Shown: positions 53,174-61,482, numbered from the stretch's first letter. The stretch: 64,000 nt of DNA from Candidatus Protoclostridium gallicola (GCA_904387375.1 CAJFLE010000003.1:62001-126000), one strand, 5' to 3'. The notes: generated by a model from the sequence alone, not told the origin. Numbers and translations: made by a program.

Positions 53174-54094
53174 TCAGCCGCCGTAAACGGACAAAATCCC
53201 GGCCGCGGCCGCTTTCGTGCGCTCCGCGACCGACCGCGGCGACAGCACTTTCACGCCGCTGCCGAAGGACAGAATCTTGCGCACGAGGTCTTCGCCGTCG
53301 CCCACGATGGCGCGGCAGAATATGCGCCCGTCCTCCCTGCGCACCGATTCCGCGCCCAGCCACTCTTCCAGCATGGTCAGACAGTTCTCGTCTGCGGAAA
53401 GCTCGAGATTGATGCGGTCGCCCAGATTGACGGACAGAGCGGCGCGGACGTCCGCGCCCTCCCTGACTGCGAACGTGTCGTCGGTCAGTTCTATGCTCTT
53501 CATGCGGGCGAGGCGGAACAGGCGGAATTCGCCGTGGACGTGGCACCAGCCGTAGACGTACCACACGCCTTCTTTGAGCGCGGCGGTATACGGGTCAAGC
53601 AGGCGGTAAGACTGCCTGCCGGTCTTGTCCGTGTAGTTTATGCGTATGGTGCGGCGTGCGCTCACCGCCGCGCCGACGGCGTCCAGCTTGGGCTGAACCG
53701 CGCCCGAAGAACCGTTCCACGCGTCCGAGTCGATGACGAGGGGCGGGGTTTCCGCCGCCATTATGCGGCCTTCGGACAGCGCGGCGAGCTTGTCCCTCAC
53801 GCTGCGGCCGATCTCGTCCTTGAAAGTGCCGGTGAGCGCGTCGGCACACAGGCGCAGTCTGTCCAGCTCCTCCGCGGTAAACAGAACATACGGCAGTTTA
53901 TAGCTGTCCGGCACGACATAGCCGCCGCGCGGACCGGGCACCGATTCCACGGGCATGCCGCACGCGGCCAGCTCCTCGACGTAGCGCTGGACGGTGCGCG
54001 GAGAAATCTCGAAGTGCGCCGCTATCTCGTCGCGGCGGATTCTTCCGTTATTTATGAGCATCAGCAGGATGCCGTACATGAGCGAGATCTTCAT
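53174..54094 (-). CDS. HTH and WYL-domain transcriptional regulator
   Basis: 306 residues, YafY-like. N-terminal helix-turn-helix of the DeoR/HTH_11 type (RRDEIAAHFEISPRTVQRYV), then GGYVVPDSYKLPYVL, a WYL sensor domain (about 140-225, WYVYGWCHVHGEFRLFRLARM) and the WCX C-terminal extension. WYL domains sense nucleic acid or small ligands and control DNA-damage, defence and metabolic genes. Targets are unknown; no autoregulatory site was identified. The ATG is 6 nt from a consensus -10 box, so its mRNA should be leaderless. Confidence 0.92.
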   Translation of the reverse strand: MKISLMYGILLMLINNGRIRRDEIAAHFEISPRTVQRYVEELAACGMPVESVPGPRGGYVVPDSYKLPYVLFTAEELDRLRLCADALTGTFKDEIGRSVRDKLAALSEGRIMAAETPPLVIDSDAWNGSSGAVQPKLDAVGAAVSARRTIRINYTDKTGRQSYRLLDPYTAALKEGVWYVYGWCHVHGEFRLFRLARMKSIELTDDTFAVREGADVRAALSVNLGDRINLELSADENCLTMLEEWLGAESVRREDGRIFCRAIVGDGEDLVRKILSFGSGVKVLSPRSVAERTKAAAAGILSVYGG

Positions 54095-54100
54095 AACCGG

Positions 54101-54129
54101 ATTATACCAGTTACGGAGAGGAAAATCAA
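54101..54129 (-). promoter_or_regulatory. Promoter for leaderless WYL-regulator mRNA
   Basis: Minus-strand TTGATT, 17-nt spacer, TATAAT, then CCGGTT and the ATG. Predicted transcription start is the A of the start codon. The site lies between the slt stop and the gene. Confidence 0.85.
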
Positions 54130-54130
54130 G

Positions 54131-54619
54131 TCAAAGAAGGGAGTAAACGCGGCGGGCGAAAAAAACGCGGCGGACGTATTCCAGCGTTTCGGGAAAGGGC
54201 TCCCCGCCCTTCTTCCATTCCAGCACGTTGGCGTATCCGGCGTTGTAAGACATCAGCGCGTCCGTTTCGCTGCCGGTGACGTCCGTAAGATAGGACAGGT
54301 ACATGCAGCCGAGCATGATTTCGCTGCCCGCGCTGCCGTCCGCGGCTATGCCCGTCCGTCCGGATATCCACGCGCGGGTGCCGGGCATGAGCTGCATGAG
54401 TCCCGTCGCGCCCGCGGGGCTGACCGCGTCCTCGCGGTACTTGCTTTCCGCCCAGATAACGCCGCGCACGAGATCCTCGTCCAGGCCGCTGCGCTCCGCC
54501 GCCGCCCGTATCTCTTCGGCGTACGACAGCGGGAACGCCGCCGCGCCTATAAACCAAAACGCCGTTATCAGGGCGATAACGGCGAGAATGAACAAACTTA
54601 CTTTAATCTGTCCAGCCAC
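54131..54619 (-). CDS. Lytic transglycosylase (Slt-type)
   Basis: 162 residues, starting at GTG and overlapping the queH-coaE stop by 22 nt. One N-terminal membrane anchor (about 7-28) precedes a compact SLT domain: catalytic Glu in GVIWAESKY, then GATGLMQLMPGT and MSYNAGYANV. It cleaves the glycan strands of peptidoglycan at the outer face of the membrane. It resembles the small transglycosylase found next to coaE in many Firmicutes. Confidence 0.9.
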   Translation of the reverse strand: MAGQIKVSLFILAVIALITAFWFIGAAAFPLSYAEEIRAAAERSGLDEDLVRGVIWAESKYREDAVSPAGATGLMQLMPGTRAWISGRTGIAADGSAGSEIMLGCMYLSYLTDVTGSETDALMSYNAGYANVLEWKKGGEPFPETLEYVRRVFFARRVYSLL

Positions 54620-55773
54620 GAATTCATCAGCTCCTCTGCGCGCCGGCGCAAGGACTCCGTATCTCCGTCGTTGACGACGGTAACGTCCGCCCTCGCCGCG
54701 CGCTCTTCGTCGGACAGCTGCGCCGCGGCAACGGCGGCGAAAGCGTCGGGCGTAAGGCCGCTGCGCTCCGCCGCGCGCTTTTCACGCAGCGCGTACGGCG
54801 CGGTAACGTTAACCGTAACGTTCGCCATACTCTCCATGCCGCACTCGAACAGCAGCGGCACTTCCATGACCGTCACCTTCGCGTCGGAGGCGCGCACGCG
54901 GCGCGCGATCTCCTCGCCCACCGCCGGGTGCATTATGCCTTCGAGCGCGCGGCGGCGTTCGTCAGAGGCGAACACCTCTTCGCGCAAAGCGGCGCGGTCG
55001 AGCGTGCCGTCCGCACGCGCCGCGGACGGAAATTCGCGCAGCACGCGTTCCAGCACCGGGCCGGAGCTCTGGAGTTCTCTTGTCACGGCATCCGCATCGA
55101 TAGTATATGCCCCGAGCGCGGCAAGCATACCCGTGAACGCGGATTTTCCGCTCGCTATCCCGCCCGTGACCGCGACGACGAGGCGCGGAGGCGTGCAGCC
55201 GCAGTAACGCTGGCGGTATATGCCGTACTTTTCGCACGTTTCCTTTATGCGCAGGCCGCCGCCCTTTTTCTTGAAATCGGAGGGCAGAAAGCGCACGCCG
55301 TACTTCCCGGCGAGGCGCAGTCCCGTTTCGTTGATGAAAGCGGCGTCTTTTAGCGGGCTTGACGTAAGCGTCGTCGCAAAATAGTCGTAACCGTCCGCCG
55401 CCGCGCGCGCCGCCGTTCTTTCCAGACGGTCGGCTATGCACGCGAGGCACTTCGCTCCGTGCTCGGCGGTGCCTTTGAGCTCGCCCACGGCGCGGTCGTA
55501 CTCCGCGCGGTCGTACGCTTCGGCGATGACGGGCACGTCGTAACCGAGCGCGGCGATAAGGCGTTTCACCTCGCCCAGCCGTTTATCGTACTCTTCCTCC
55601 GGGTAAATATTCGGATTGTAAAAATATGCGGCGACGCGGAAATGCGAGGCGAGCGAAACGATGCCCGCCGACATGCACGGCGCGCAGCACACGTGCAGCA
55701 ACAGCCCCGGCCGCTCTCCGCCGAGCTCCGCCGTTATTCTTTCGTATTCCGCGTTGTAATCCTTTTTATTCAT
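54598..55773 (-). CDS. queH-coaE: Fused epoxyqueuosine reductase QueH and dephospho-CoA kinase CoaE
   Basis: One 391-codon frame. Residues 1-191 are QueH (DUF208), which reduces epoxyqueuosine to queuosine in tRNA: LLHVCCAPC with Cys29, Cys30 and Cys33, and the closing RYCGC cluster. CoaE, the last step of CoA synthesis (EC 2.7.1.24), begins about 5 residues later with LVVAVTGGIASGKSAF (Walker A) and runs to the end, about 196 residues, full length. No ATG, GTG or TTG in frame lies at the junction, so CoaE can only be made as part of the fusion. Start overlaps the prfA stop by 8 nt. Confidence 0.92.
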   Translation of the reverse strand: MNKKDYNAEYERITAELGGERPGLLLHVCCAPCMSAGIVSLASHFRVAAYFYNPNIYPEEEYDKRLGEVKRLIAALGYDVPVIAEAYDRAEYDRAVGELKGTAEHGAKCLACIADRLERTAARAAADGYDYFATTLTSSPLKDAAFINETGLRLAGKYGVRFLPSDFKKKGGGLRIKETCEKYGIYRQRYCGCTPPRLVVAVTGGIASGKSAFTGMLAALGAYTIDADAVTRELQSSGPVLERVLREFPSAARADGTLDRAALREEVFASDERRRALEGIMHPAVGEEIARRVRASDAKVTVMEVPLLFECGMESMANVTVNVTAPYALREKRAAERSGLTPDAFAAVAAAQLSDEERAARADVTVVNDGDTESLRRRAEELMNSWLDRLK

Positions 55774-56827
55774 TCTCGCTCAGCCGCGCGGTGATGTCCG
55801 CGAGGCGCAGGGCTTCGAGCATCTCGTCGATGTCGCCGTTCATGAAATCGGTCAGGTTGTACAGCGACAGCCCGATGCGGTGATCGGTCACTCTGCCCTG
55901 CGGGAAATTATAAGTGCGTATGCGTTCGCTGCGGTCGCCCGTGCCTATCTGACTGCGGCGTCTGCCCGCGAGCTCCTTTTCCGCTATGGAATTATAGTAG
56001 TCGTAAACGCGCGCTTTGAGCACTTTCATCGCTTTGTCGCGGTTCTTCATCTGGCTGCGCTCGTCCTCGCAGCATACGACTATGCCCGTCGGTATGTGCG
56101 TCATGCGCACGGCGGAGTCCGTCTTGTTTATGTGCTGGCCGCCGGCGCCGCCGCTGCGGTAGGTGTCTATGCGCAGATCCTTGTCCAGGATCTCCACGTT
56201 GACGTCCTCGGCCTCGGGCAGAACGGCCACGGTGACTGTGGAAGTGTGTATGCGCCCCTGCGTTTCCGTCTCGGGCACGCGCTGGACGCGGTGGACTCCC
56301 GACTCGTATTTGAGCCTGCCGTATACGCCGCTGCCCGACATCATGAACACCGCCTCTTTCACGCCGCCCAGCTCGGTGGAGTTTATGCCGATGTCCTCCC
56401 AGTGCAGGCCGGTGCGGTCGGCGTACATTTTATACATACGCATGAGATCGGCGCCGAACAGCGCCGCCTCTTCTCCGCCCGCGCCGCCGCGGATCTCTAT
56501 TATAACGTTCTTGTCGTCGTCGGGATCCTTGGGCAGCAGCAGGATTTTCAGCTCCTCTTCGAGTTTGCCGATGAGCCGCTTTTTCTCGCCTATTTCCTCT
56601 TCGGCAAGCTCTTTCATGTCCGGGTCGGACAGCAGCGCTTCCGCTCCGGCGAGATCGCTTTCGGCGCGCGACAGTTCGGCGTACTTTTCGGCTATGGGCG
56701 CGAGCGCGGTGTGCTCCTTGCACAGCCCGCTCCACAGCGCGGTGTCGGCGATCACCGCCGGGTCGGCTATTTCCGCGGACAGCTTTTCGTATCTCGCGAT
56801 TACGGATTCGAGTTTTTCCCTGTTCAT
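55766..56827 (-). CDS. prfA: Peptide chain release factor 1
   Basis: Recognises UAA and UAG and triggers peptide release; 353 residues from the ATG that overlaps the prmC stop by 4 nt (a longer frame upstream is only read-through of the other frame). The GGQ motif is at 229-231 (SGGAGGQHINKTDSA), and this Gln is the methylation target of PrmC encoded just upstream. N-terminal helical and codon-recognition domains are normal. Confidence 0.96.
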   Translation of the reverse strand: MNREKLESVIARYEKLSAEIADPAVIADTALWSGLCKEHTALAPIAEKYAELSRAESDLAGAEALLSDPDMKELAEEEIGEKKRLIGKLEEELKILLLPKDPDDDKNVIIEIRGGAGGEEAALFGADLMRMYKMYADRTGLHWEDIGINSTELGGVKEAVFMMSGSGVYGRLKYESGVHRVQRVPETETQGRIHTSTVTVAVLPEAEDVNVEILDKDLRIDTYRSGGAGGQHINKTDSAVRMTHIPTGIVVCCEDERSQMKNRDKAMKVLKARVYDYYNSIAEKELAGRRRSQIGTGDRSERIRTYNFPQGRVTDHRIGLSLYNLTDFMNGDIDEMLEALRLADITARLSENE

Positions 56828-58659
56828 TTCTTCACCGCCGTCACGACGCGGTCGCTGCCGCTCATATCCTTTATGACTTTTATATCCGCGAACGCCGGTT
56901 CGAGCAGCGCGGCGACTTCCGCCGCCTGGTCGTGCCCGATTTCGAGCACGAGCGCGCCGCCGTCCGTAATGTGCGCGGGCGCCTGCTCCGCTATGGCGCG
57001 GTAAAAATCCAGACCGTCCGCGCCGCCGTCCAGGCTCATGCGCGGCTGGCACTTCACCTCGGGCTGCAGCCCGTCTATATCCCCGCTGCGGATATACGGC
57101 GGGTTTGACACTATGAGGTCGAACGAGCCGGGAATGTCCGAAAACAGGTCGCTGCGCACGGTTTCCACGCCTTCGGGCAGGTTGCTCCGCGCCACGGCGA
57201 GCGCCTCTCCGGACAGGTCGGAAGCGGTCACGCGGGCGGAAGTGCGTTTTGCGAGCGCGAGGGCGATACACCCGCTGCCCGTCATGAGGTCGAGCGCGGT
57301 TTTATATCCGCGCGCGGCGATAAGGTCGCAGGCGGCGAGCGCCGTCGTTTCCGTTTCCATGCGCGGCAGATGCACCGCGTCGCTTACGCGGAGCGTATAA
57401 TCGAGGAAATAGCTTTTGCCCGTGACGTAATCGAGCGGACAGTCTTCCGCCCTCTCCCCGACGTATTTTTTCAGCAGCTCCGCCTGGGACTTGTTCAGCT
57501 TGGTCACCTGCGCCAGCTCCGGGCGGCTTACGCCCAGCACTTCGCACAGCATCCAGTCCGGTTCGGAAGCATCGTCGATTCCCGCGGCGGCGTACTTTTC
57601 CGCGATATACGCGCGCGCGTCCTTCATCGTCATTTCATAGAAATCCACGGCGGGAATGCTCTCGTCCGCGTCCATTTCCAGCACTTTTCTGAAAGCGACG
57701 ATGGCGGCTTCCGCCATGCCGTCTTCGGGAATCTTCGTCGTCAACGCCTGCAGCGCGAAGCCGGGCGCCTTGAATATCATGAAAAATTTGTTGTCCGGCG
57801 CTTTTGCCACAAGTTTAAGCAGTTCGTAGCTGATGCCTGCGATGACGGGTATGCACAGTATGCCCACGCCCATGCAGATGACGTTGTACAGGATCTGCCC
57901 CGGCGTTTCGCCGACGAGCGACTGCATGTTGGTGGGAGTGAAGCCGAACAGCGACAGCACCCAAGTAACCAAAGTAACGACGAACACGCTGAGCAGCACG
58001 GTGTAGAACAGAAAGGTCGTGCCGCAGCGCGCGTGGCGCGTGGAGCACTTCTGCACGTTCTCGACCGTGAGTTCGAGGTTATGCTCGTAGCAGTTTATGG
58101 TGCGGTGTTCGGCGCCGTGGTACATATACGTGCGGCGTATGTCTTTGAGGCGGGAGGTCAGGAACAGGTACAGCACGAGTATCGCGACCTTTATGACGCC
58201 CTTGAACAGGCACATCAGCAGCATATATATATTGTCGTCCACTCGCGACGACAGGTCGAGCGCGAGGTCGAGCACCAGCCAGTTAAGCAGCGCGGGAAGC
58301 GCGGCGAAAAGACCGACGGCCAAAACGACCGCCAGCACGACCGCCACGGCCATGCCGCCCTTGCCGAGCTGAGCGTCTTCGTCGTCGCCCGCGTATATCT
58401 CCGCGGATTTGCCTATATACTTGACGCCTCCCACGAGAGAGTACAGGAAAGACGTGACTCCGCGCACGAACGGAATGCGGTAGTACCACGCCGTACGGGG
58501 CGGAGTGCGCTCGGTGGCGACGGCCAGCTCGCCTTTCTCGTCACGGCAACAAAGCGCGGCGGATGTCCTGCCGCGCATCATTACGCCTTCGAGCAGCGCC
58601 TGCCCGCCTATATTGCACGGGGTATACTTCCCCGGGTTCGTCCACTTGTCTTTGCTCAT
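56824..58659 (-). CDS. prmC: Fused DUF1385 membrane protein and release-factor methyltransferase PrmC
   Basis: One 611-codon frame. Residues 1-335 are a DUF1385/YqhQ-type protein: NIGGQALLEGVMMRG at the start, a region of four or five membrane helices (100-275), and YMYHGAEHRTINCYEH in the middle. Residues about 343-611 are PrmC, which methylates the GGQ Gln of release factors: N-terminal helical domain, SAM site ALDLMTGSGCIALALA and catalytic SNPPYI. Met343/Met345 at the junction could be internal starts, but no clear ribosome site precedes them. In many Firmicutes the two are adjacent separate genes before prfA. The fusion would tether PrmC to the membrane. Confidence 0.9.
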   Translation of the reverse strand: MSKDKWTNPGKYTPCNIGGQALLEGVMMRGRTSAALCCRDEKGELAVATERTPPRTAWYYRIPFVRGVTSFLYSLVGGVKYIGKSAEIYAGDDEDAQLGKGGMAVAVVLAVVLAVGLFAALPALLNWLVLDLALDLSSRVDDNIYMLLMCLFKGVIKVAILVLYLFLTSRLKDIRRTYMYHGAEHRTINCYEHNLELTVENVQKCSTRHARCGTTFLFYTVLLSVFVVTLVTWVLSLFGFTPTNMQSLVGETPGQILYNVICMGVGILCIPVIAGISYELLKLVAKAPDNKFFMIFKAPGFALQALTTKIPEDGMAEAAIVAFRKVLEMDADESIPAVDFYEMTMKDARAYIAEKYAAAGIDDASEPDWMLCEVLGVSRPELAQVTKLNKSQAELLKKYVGERAEDCPLDYVTGKSYFLDYTLRVSDAVHLPRMETETTALAACDLIAARGYKTALDLMTGSGCIALALAKRTSARVTASDLSGEALAVARSNLPEGVETVRSDLFSDIPGSFDLIVSNPPYIRSGDIDGLQPEVKCQPRMSLDGGADGLDFYRAIAEQAPAHITDGGALVLEIGHDQAAEVAALLEPAFADIKVIKDMSGSDRVVTAVKK

Positions 58660-59141
58660 TTACCGCAGTCCCGGCAATACTTCCTTTCTATATCAGCTAT
58701 CTTGTTTATGCGGCGCGCGTGCCTCTCCGCTCCCGAAAAGGGCGTGGAAAGGAATATGTCCACGAGTTTGAGCGCCAGTCCGCTGCCGACGACGCGCGCG
58801 CCCAGCGCGATCATGTTCGCGTCGTTATGCAGGCGCGTAGCCTCGGCGGAAAAACAGTCGGTCAGGTGCGCGCACCTTATGCCCGGCACCTTGTTCGCGC
58901 ACAAGCTCATGCCTATGCCCGTGCCGCATACGAGCACGCCGAAACCGCACTCGCCGCTTGCGACGGCTTCGGACGCGGGCAGCGCGTAATCGGGATAATC
59001 CGCGGAAGGCTGCGAGGAGTGCAGACCGAAATCCGCGACTTCGTATCCCTCTTCCTCGAGGTGGGCTTTTATTATATCTTTGAGTTCTCTTCCCGCGTCG
59101 TCCGCGGCCAAAGCGATTTTCGGTTTATTCTCCATAATCAT
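58656..59141 (-). CDS. rpiB: Ribose-5-phosphate isomerase B
   Basis: Interconverts ribose 5-phosphate and ribulose 5-phosphate (EC 5.3.1.6); 161 residues, RpiB/LacAB family. Start KIALAADDAGRELK, catalytic Cys region LVCGTGIGMSLCANK and ARLHNDAN-like TRLHNDANMIALGAR. The stop overlaps the next gene by 4 nt. Two ATGs three codons apart are possible starts. Position beside sua5 and ywlE-like genes matches Bacillus. Confidence 0.94.
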   Translation of the reverse strand: MIMENKPKIALAADDAGRELKDIIKAHLEEEGYEVADFGLHSSQPSADYPDYALPASEAVASGECGFGVLVCGTGIGMSLCANKVPGIRCAHLTDCFSAEATRLHNDANMIALGARVVGSGLALKLVDIFLSTPFSGAERHARRINKIADIERKYCRDCGK

Positions 59142-59187
59142 AATGTCCTATGGCGTTCGCGCCAGTGTCGCAATCGGCGCGATTATT

Positions 59188-59703
59188 TTATAATATTATT
59201 TTATGTTCCTGCCGGAATTTTTTGACGAAGGCCTCGAGAGGGGCGCACATTTTCACGAGCGATTCGGCGGCGCGGCGGTACGCTTCCACTCCGCGGCCGA
59301 ACGGGTCGCCCACTTCCTCGCCCGTCAGTTCCGCCACCGTACCTATGACGCGGTACGCCCCGTCGCTGGACGCGTATGCGTACGTCGGCGAAGCGAGCAG
59401 CGCGCGGCGGTGGTCTTCGGTCATGCAGACGACGATATCGGCGTTCTGCAACACGTCCACGGTCAGCGGCCTGGACTTGTGCGGGCGCACGGTCACGCCC
59501 ATTTCGCTGAGCACGCCTGCCGCTTCGGGCGTAATGGGTCTGCCCTCGTCGGCGTACAGCCCCGCGCTGGACACGTCGGCGACGGACGCGCACTTTTCCT
59601 TGCGGAGGTGGTCGGCGAACAGCTGCTCCGCCATGGGCGAGCGGCAGGTATTTCCCGTGCATATAAACAGCACGTTCACTTTTTCTCTTTTTTCTTCCGG
59701 CAT
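59188..59703 (-). CDS. Low-molecular-weight phosphatase, probably protein-arginine phosphatase
   Basis: 171 residues. The phosphate loop CTGNTCRS (Cys15 to Ser22) and the later DPFG with the general acid Asp give a complete LMW-PTP active site. Thr19 in the loop, where tyrosine phosphatases usually have Ile or Val, is the residue known to give Bacillus YwlE its phospho-arginine specificity. Order sua5, this gene, rpiB also matches the ywl cluster. A YwlE role is therefore likely; no mcsB or clpC is in the window to confirm it. Confidence 0.85.
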   Translation of the reverse strand: MPEEKREKVNVLFICTGNTCRSPMAEQLFADHLRKEKCASVADVSSAGLYADEGRPITPEAAGVLSEMGVTVRPHKSRPLTVDVLQNADIVVCMTEDHRRALLASPTYAYASSDGAYRVIGTVAELTGEEVGDPFGRGVEAYRRAAESLVKMCAPLEAFVKKFRQEHKIIL

Positions 59704-59704
59704 A

Positions 59705-60706
59705 TCAGATCACGTTCCCGTTCGAGAGTTTCATGAGCCGCGACATGAGCGTCATGCCCAGCCCGCCGAGCGGAACGCCCTCGGCAATTATGAGATCGTA
59801 GTTTTCCTTTTCCGCCTCGCGTATCTTTTCGAACAGCGACTGCGCGTATTCGCTCACGGTGGCGCCCATCTTCATGACAGGACGGTCGCCGTATCTGCCG
59901 GCGTTGCCGTCCGTGCAGAATATCACCGGGCGGCGGCCGTGCGAACGAGCCATACGGTCGCAGTAGTCGGCTATTTCGTCGAACATTCCGTCATAGTACG
60001 CCGAGAATACGAGGTCGGCTTTGGGCACGAAATGCGTGGGTTTTTTGAGCGACGACAGCGAGTCTATCATGACGGATTCCTTGTTCACCGGCCCGATGAC
60101 CGCTTCTATCGCCGACACGTCCACCGACCCGGCGCGCATCACGCGGGGCGGATTTTCCGTCATGCTTATTATGGTGCTTTCCAGCCCGAGAGGACATCTG
60201 CCGCCGTCGAGTATGACGGGAATTTTGCCGCAGAGATCGTCGTATACGTGCTGTGCCATCGTCGGGGACGGGCGCGAGCTGGTGTTTGCGGACGGAGCGC
60301 ACACCGGCACGCCGGCGGCGGATATGAGCGCGAGCGCGACCGGATGGTCGGGCATGCGCACCGCGACGGTGTCGAACCCCGCCGTCACTATGGACGGCAC
60401 GACTTCCTTTTTGGGCATGACGAGCGTCAGCGGACCCGGCATGAGCGCGTCGATAAGTTTGCGTGAACGGTCGTCCACGACTGCGACGGTTTCTATCTGC
60501 GCCTTATCCGCCACGTGAATTATGAGCGGATTTGTGGCCGGTCTGCCCTTTGCCCTGAATATCTTTTCCGCAGCCTTCGGATCGAGCGCGCTCGCGCCCA
60601 GCCCGTAGACGGTTTCCGTGGGAAACGCGACGATGTCGCCGCGGCGCAGATACTCCGCGCATTTTTCTATGTTGGCGTCGTCCGCCTGTAAAAACTCCGT
60701 TTTCAT
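59705..60706 (-). CDS. Threonylcarbamoyl-AMP synthase (Sua5 type)
   Basis: Makes threonylcarbamoyl-AMP for the t6A modification of tRNA (EC 2.7.7.87); 333 residues. YrdC core with FPTETVYGLGASA and RAKGRPATNPLIIHV, then APSANTSSRPSPT; the extra C-terminal Sua5 domain (about 215-333) marks it as Sua5 rather than short TsaC. It is first in the sua5, ywlE-like, rpiB, DUF1385-prmC, prfA, queH-coaE, slt unit, which thus holds four translation or tRNA-modification functions. AGGA lies about 8 nt before the ATG. Confidence 0.94.
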   Translation of the reverse strand: MKTEFLQADDANIEKCAEYLRRGDIVAFPTETVYGLGASALDPKAAEKIFRAKGRPATNPLIIHVADKAQIETVAVVDDRSRKLIDALMPGPLTLVMPKKEVVPSIVTAGFDTVAVRMPDHPVALALISAAGVPVCAPSANTSSRPSPTMAQHVYDDLCGKIPVILDGGRCPLGLESTIISMTENPPRVMRAGSVDVSAIEAVIGPVNKESVMIDSLSSLKKPTHFVPKADLVFSAYYDGMFDEIADYCDRMARSHGRRPVIFCTDGNAGRYGDRPVMKMGATVSEYAQSLFEKIREAEKENYDLIIAEGVPLGGLGMTLMSRLMKLSNGNVI

Positions 60707-60783
60707 AATCTTATCCTACCATTCCCTTCCGTAAAACGATCAATGCAGCCGCCGGTTTATTTTCCGCCGCACGGGCAATAATC

Positions 60784-61179
60784 ATGCTTATGGCGGAAAC
60801 TATAGACAGATGCGGACTCAGATTTCTCATACTTGCGGCGTGGTGGGTCATACTTGCCGGGACCGGGGCGCCGATCGCCGCGAGAGTGCTCGCGTCCTTC
60901 GCCGCGGCAATGTGCACCGTCGGGCTGACCGACCGGCTGCCGGGCAGAAAGCGCGCTGCGAAAGCCGAAAAGAAAGACAAAGCGCCGCTCGCCGTGCGGC
61001 TGAAAAAATTTGCCGCGTCGGCGCTTACGCGGCGCAACGCGCGCCGGTTCATGACCACGGCGCTGATACTGCTACTCTTTTCCTTCGTCGTCGGCGTTCC
61101 CGTCTGGTACTACGTCCTTATCGCCGTCAACGTCGCCCTCACCGTCGCCTGCTTCGCCGCCGGCGACAGGAGCGGATGA
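60784..61179 (+). CDS. Small membrane protein of unknown function
   Basis: 131 residues, not recognised. Hydrophobic segments at about 13-45 and two more near 90-125 (ALILLLFSFVVGVPVWYYVL) flank a basic stretch (RKRAAKAEKKDKA). Its last 108 nt overlap the converging gene on the other strand. There is no ribosome site and only a weak promoter, so expression is uncertain, but the membrane helices across the overlap favour a real protein. Confidence 0.5.
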   Translation: MLMAETIDRCGLRFLILAAWWVILAGTGAPIAARVLASFAAAMCTVGLTDRLPGRKRAAKAEKKDKAPLAVRLKKFAASALTRRNARRFMTTALILLLFSFVVGVPVWYYVLIAVNVALTVACFAAGDRSG

Positions 61180-61431
61180 ATCGTCCGCGTCGGCGGGAAT
61201 GCCGACGTCCGTCGTCCTCGGGCGCAGAATGTACGCGAGTATGAAAAACACCGCCGTAACGCACGCGAATGCGACGGCGAGCACGCCGAACAGATCCCCG
61301 AGCGTCATATCCCCGGCAACAACCGTTTCGTCGAACAGGAAGAAAAACGTCAGCGTTCCGAACACGGCGACGCCGATTATGCCGACAAGCGCGATTATCG
61401 CGAATATTCTTCTAAGCAGAGGCTTGTTCAT
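61072..61431 (-). CDS. Small membrane protein with acidic tail
   Basis: 119 residues, not recognised. Two membrane helices (about 8-33 and 45-68) are followed by a Gly/Asp/Glu-rich tail (about 75-119). The promoter upstream (TTGCTT, 18 nt, TATAAC) gives a leader of about 4 nt without a ribosome site. The tail is encoded opposite the end of the plus-strand gene, and its simple composition may be a by-product of that overlap. Confidence 0.55.
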   Translation of the reverse strand: MNKPLLRRIFAIIALVGIIGVAVFGTLTFFFLFDETVVAGDMTLGDLFGVLAVAFACVTAVFFILAYILRPRTTDVGIPADADDSSAPVAGGEAGDGEGDVDGDKDVVPDGNADDEGKE

Positions 61432-61441
61432 CGTATACTAT

Positions 61442-61471
61442 GTTATATCACAAAATAAAAGAAAAAAGCAA
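61442..61471 (-). promoter_or_regulatory. Promoter of the acidic-tail membrane protein (near-leaderless)
   Basis: TTGCTT, 18-nt spacer, TATAAC on the minus strand, with 10 nt between the -10 box and the ATG. It is divergent from the asd promoter. Confidence 0.55.
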
Positions 61472-61482
61472 GTAAAAACGGC

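Noticed and set aside
55766..57271. N-terminal extension of prfA by about 148 codons
   Set aside because: The extension is basic, unconserved and overlaps prmC in another frame; the ATG at 56827 overlaps the prmC stop and begins a standard RF1.
60711..61058. 115-codon minus-strand frame between sua5 and the acidic-tail gene
   Set aside because: It has no ribosome site, overlaps the plus-strand membrane gene almost fully, and its translation has no family resemblance.
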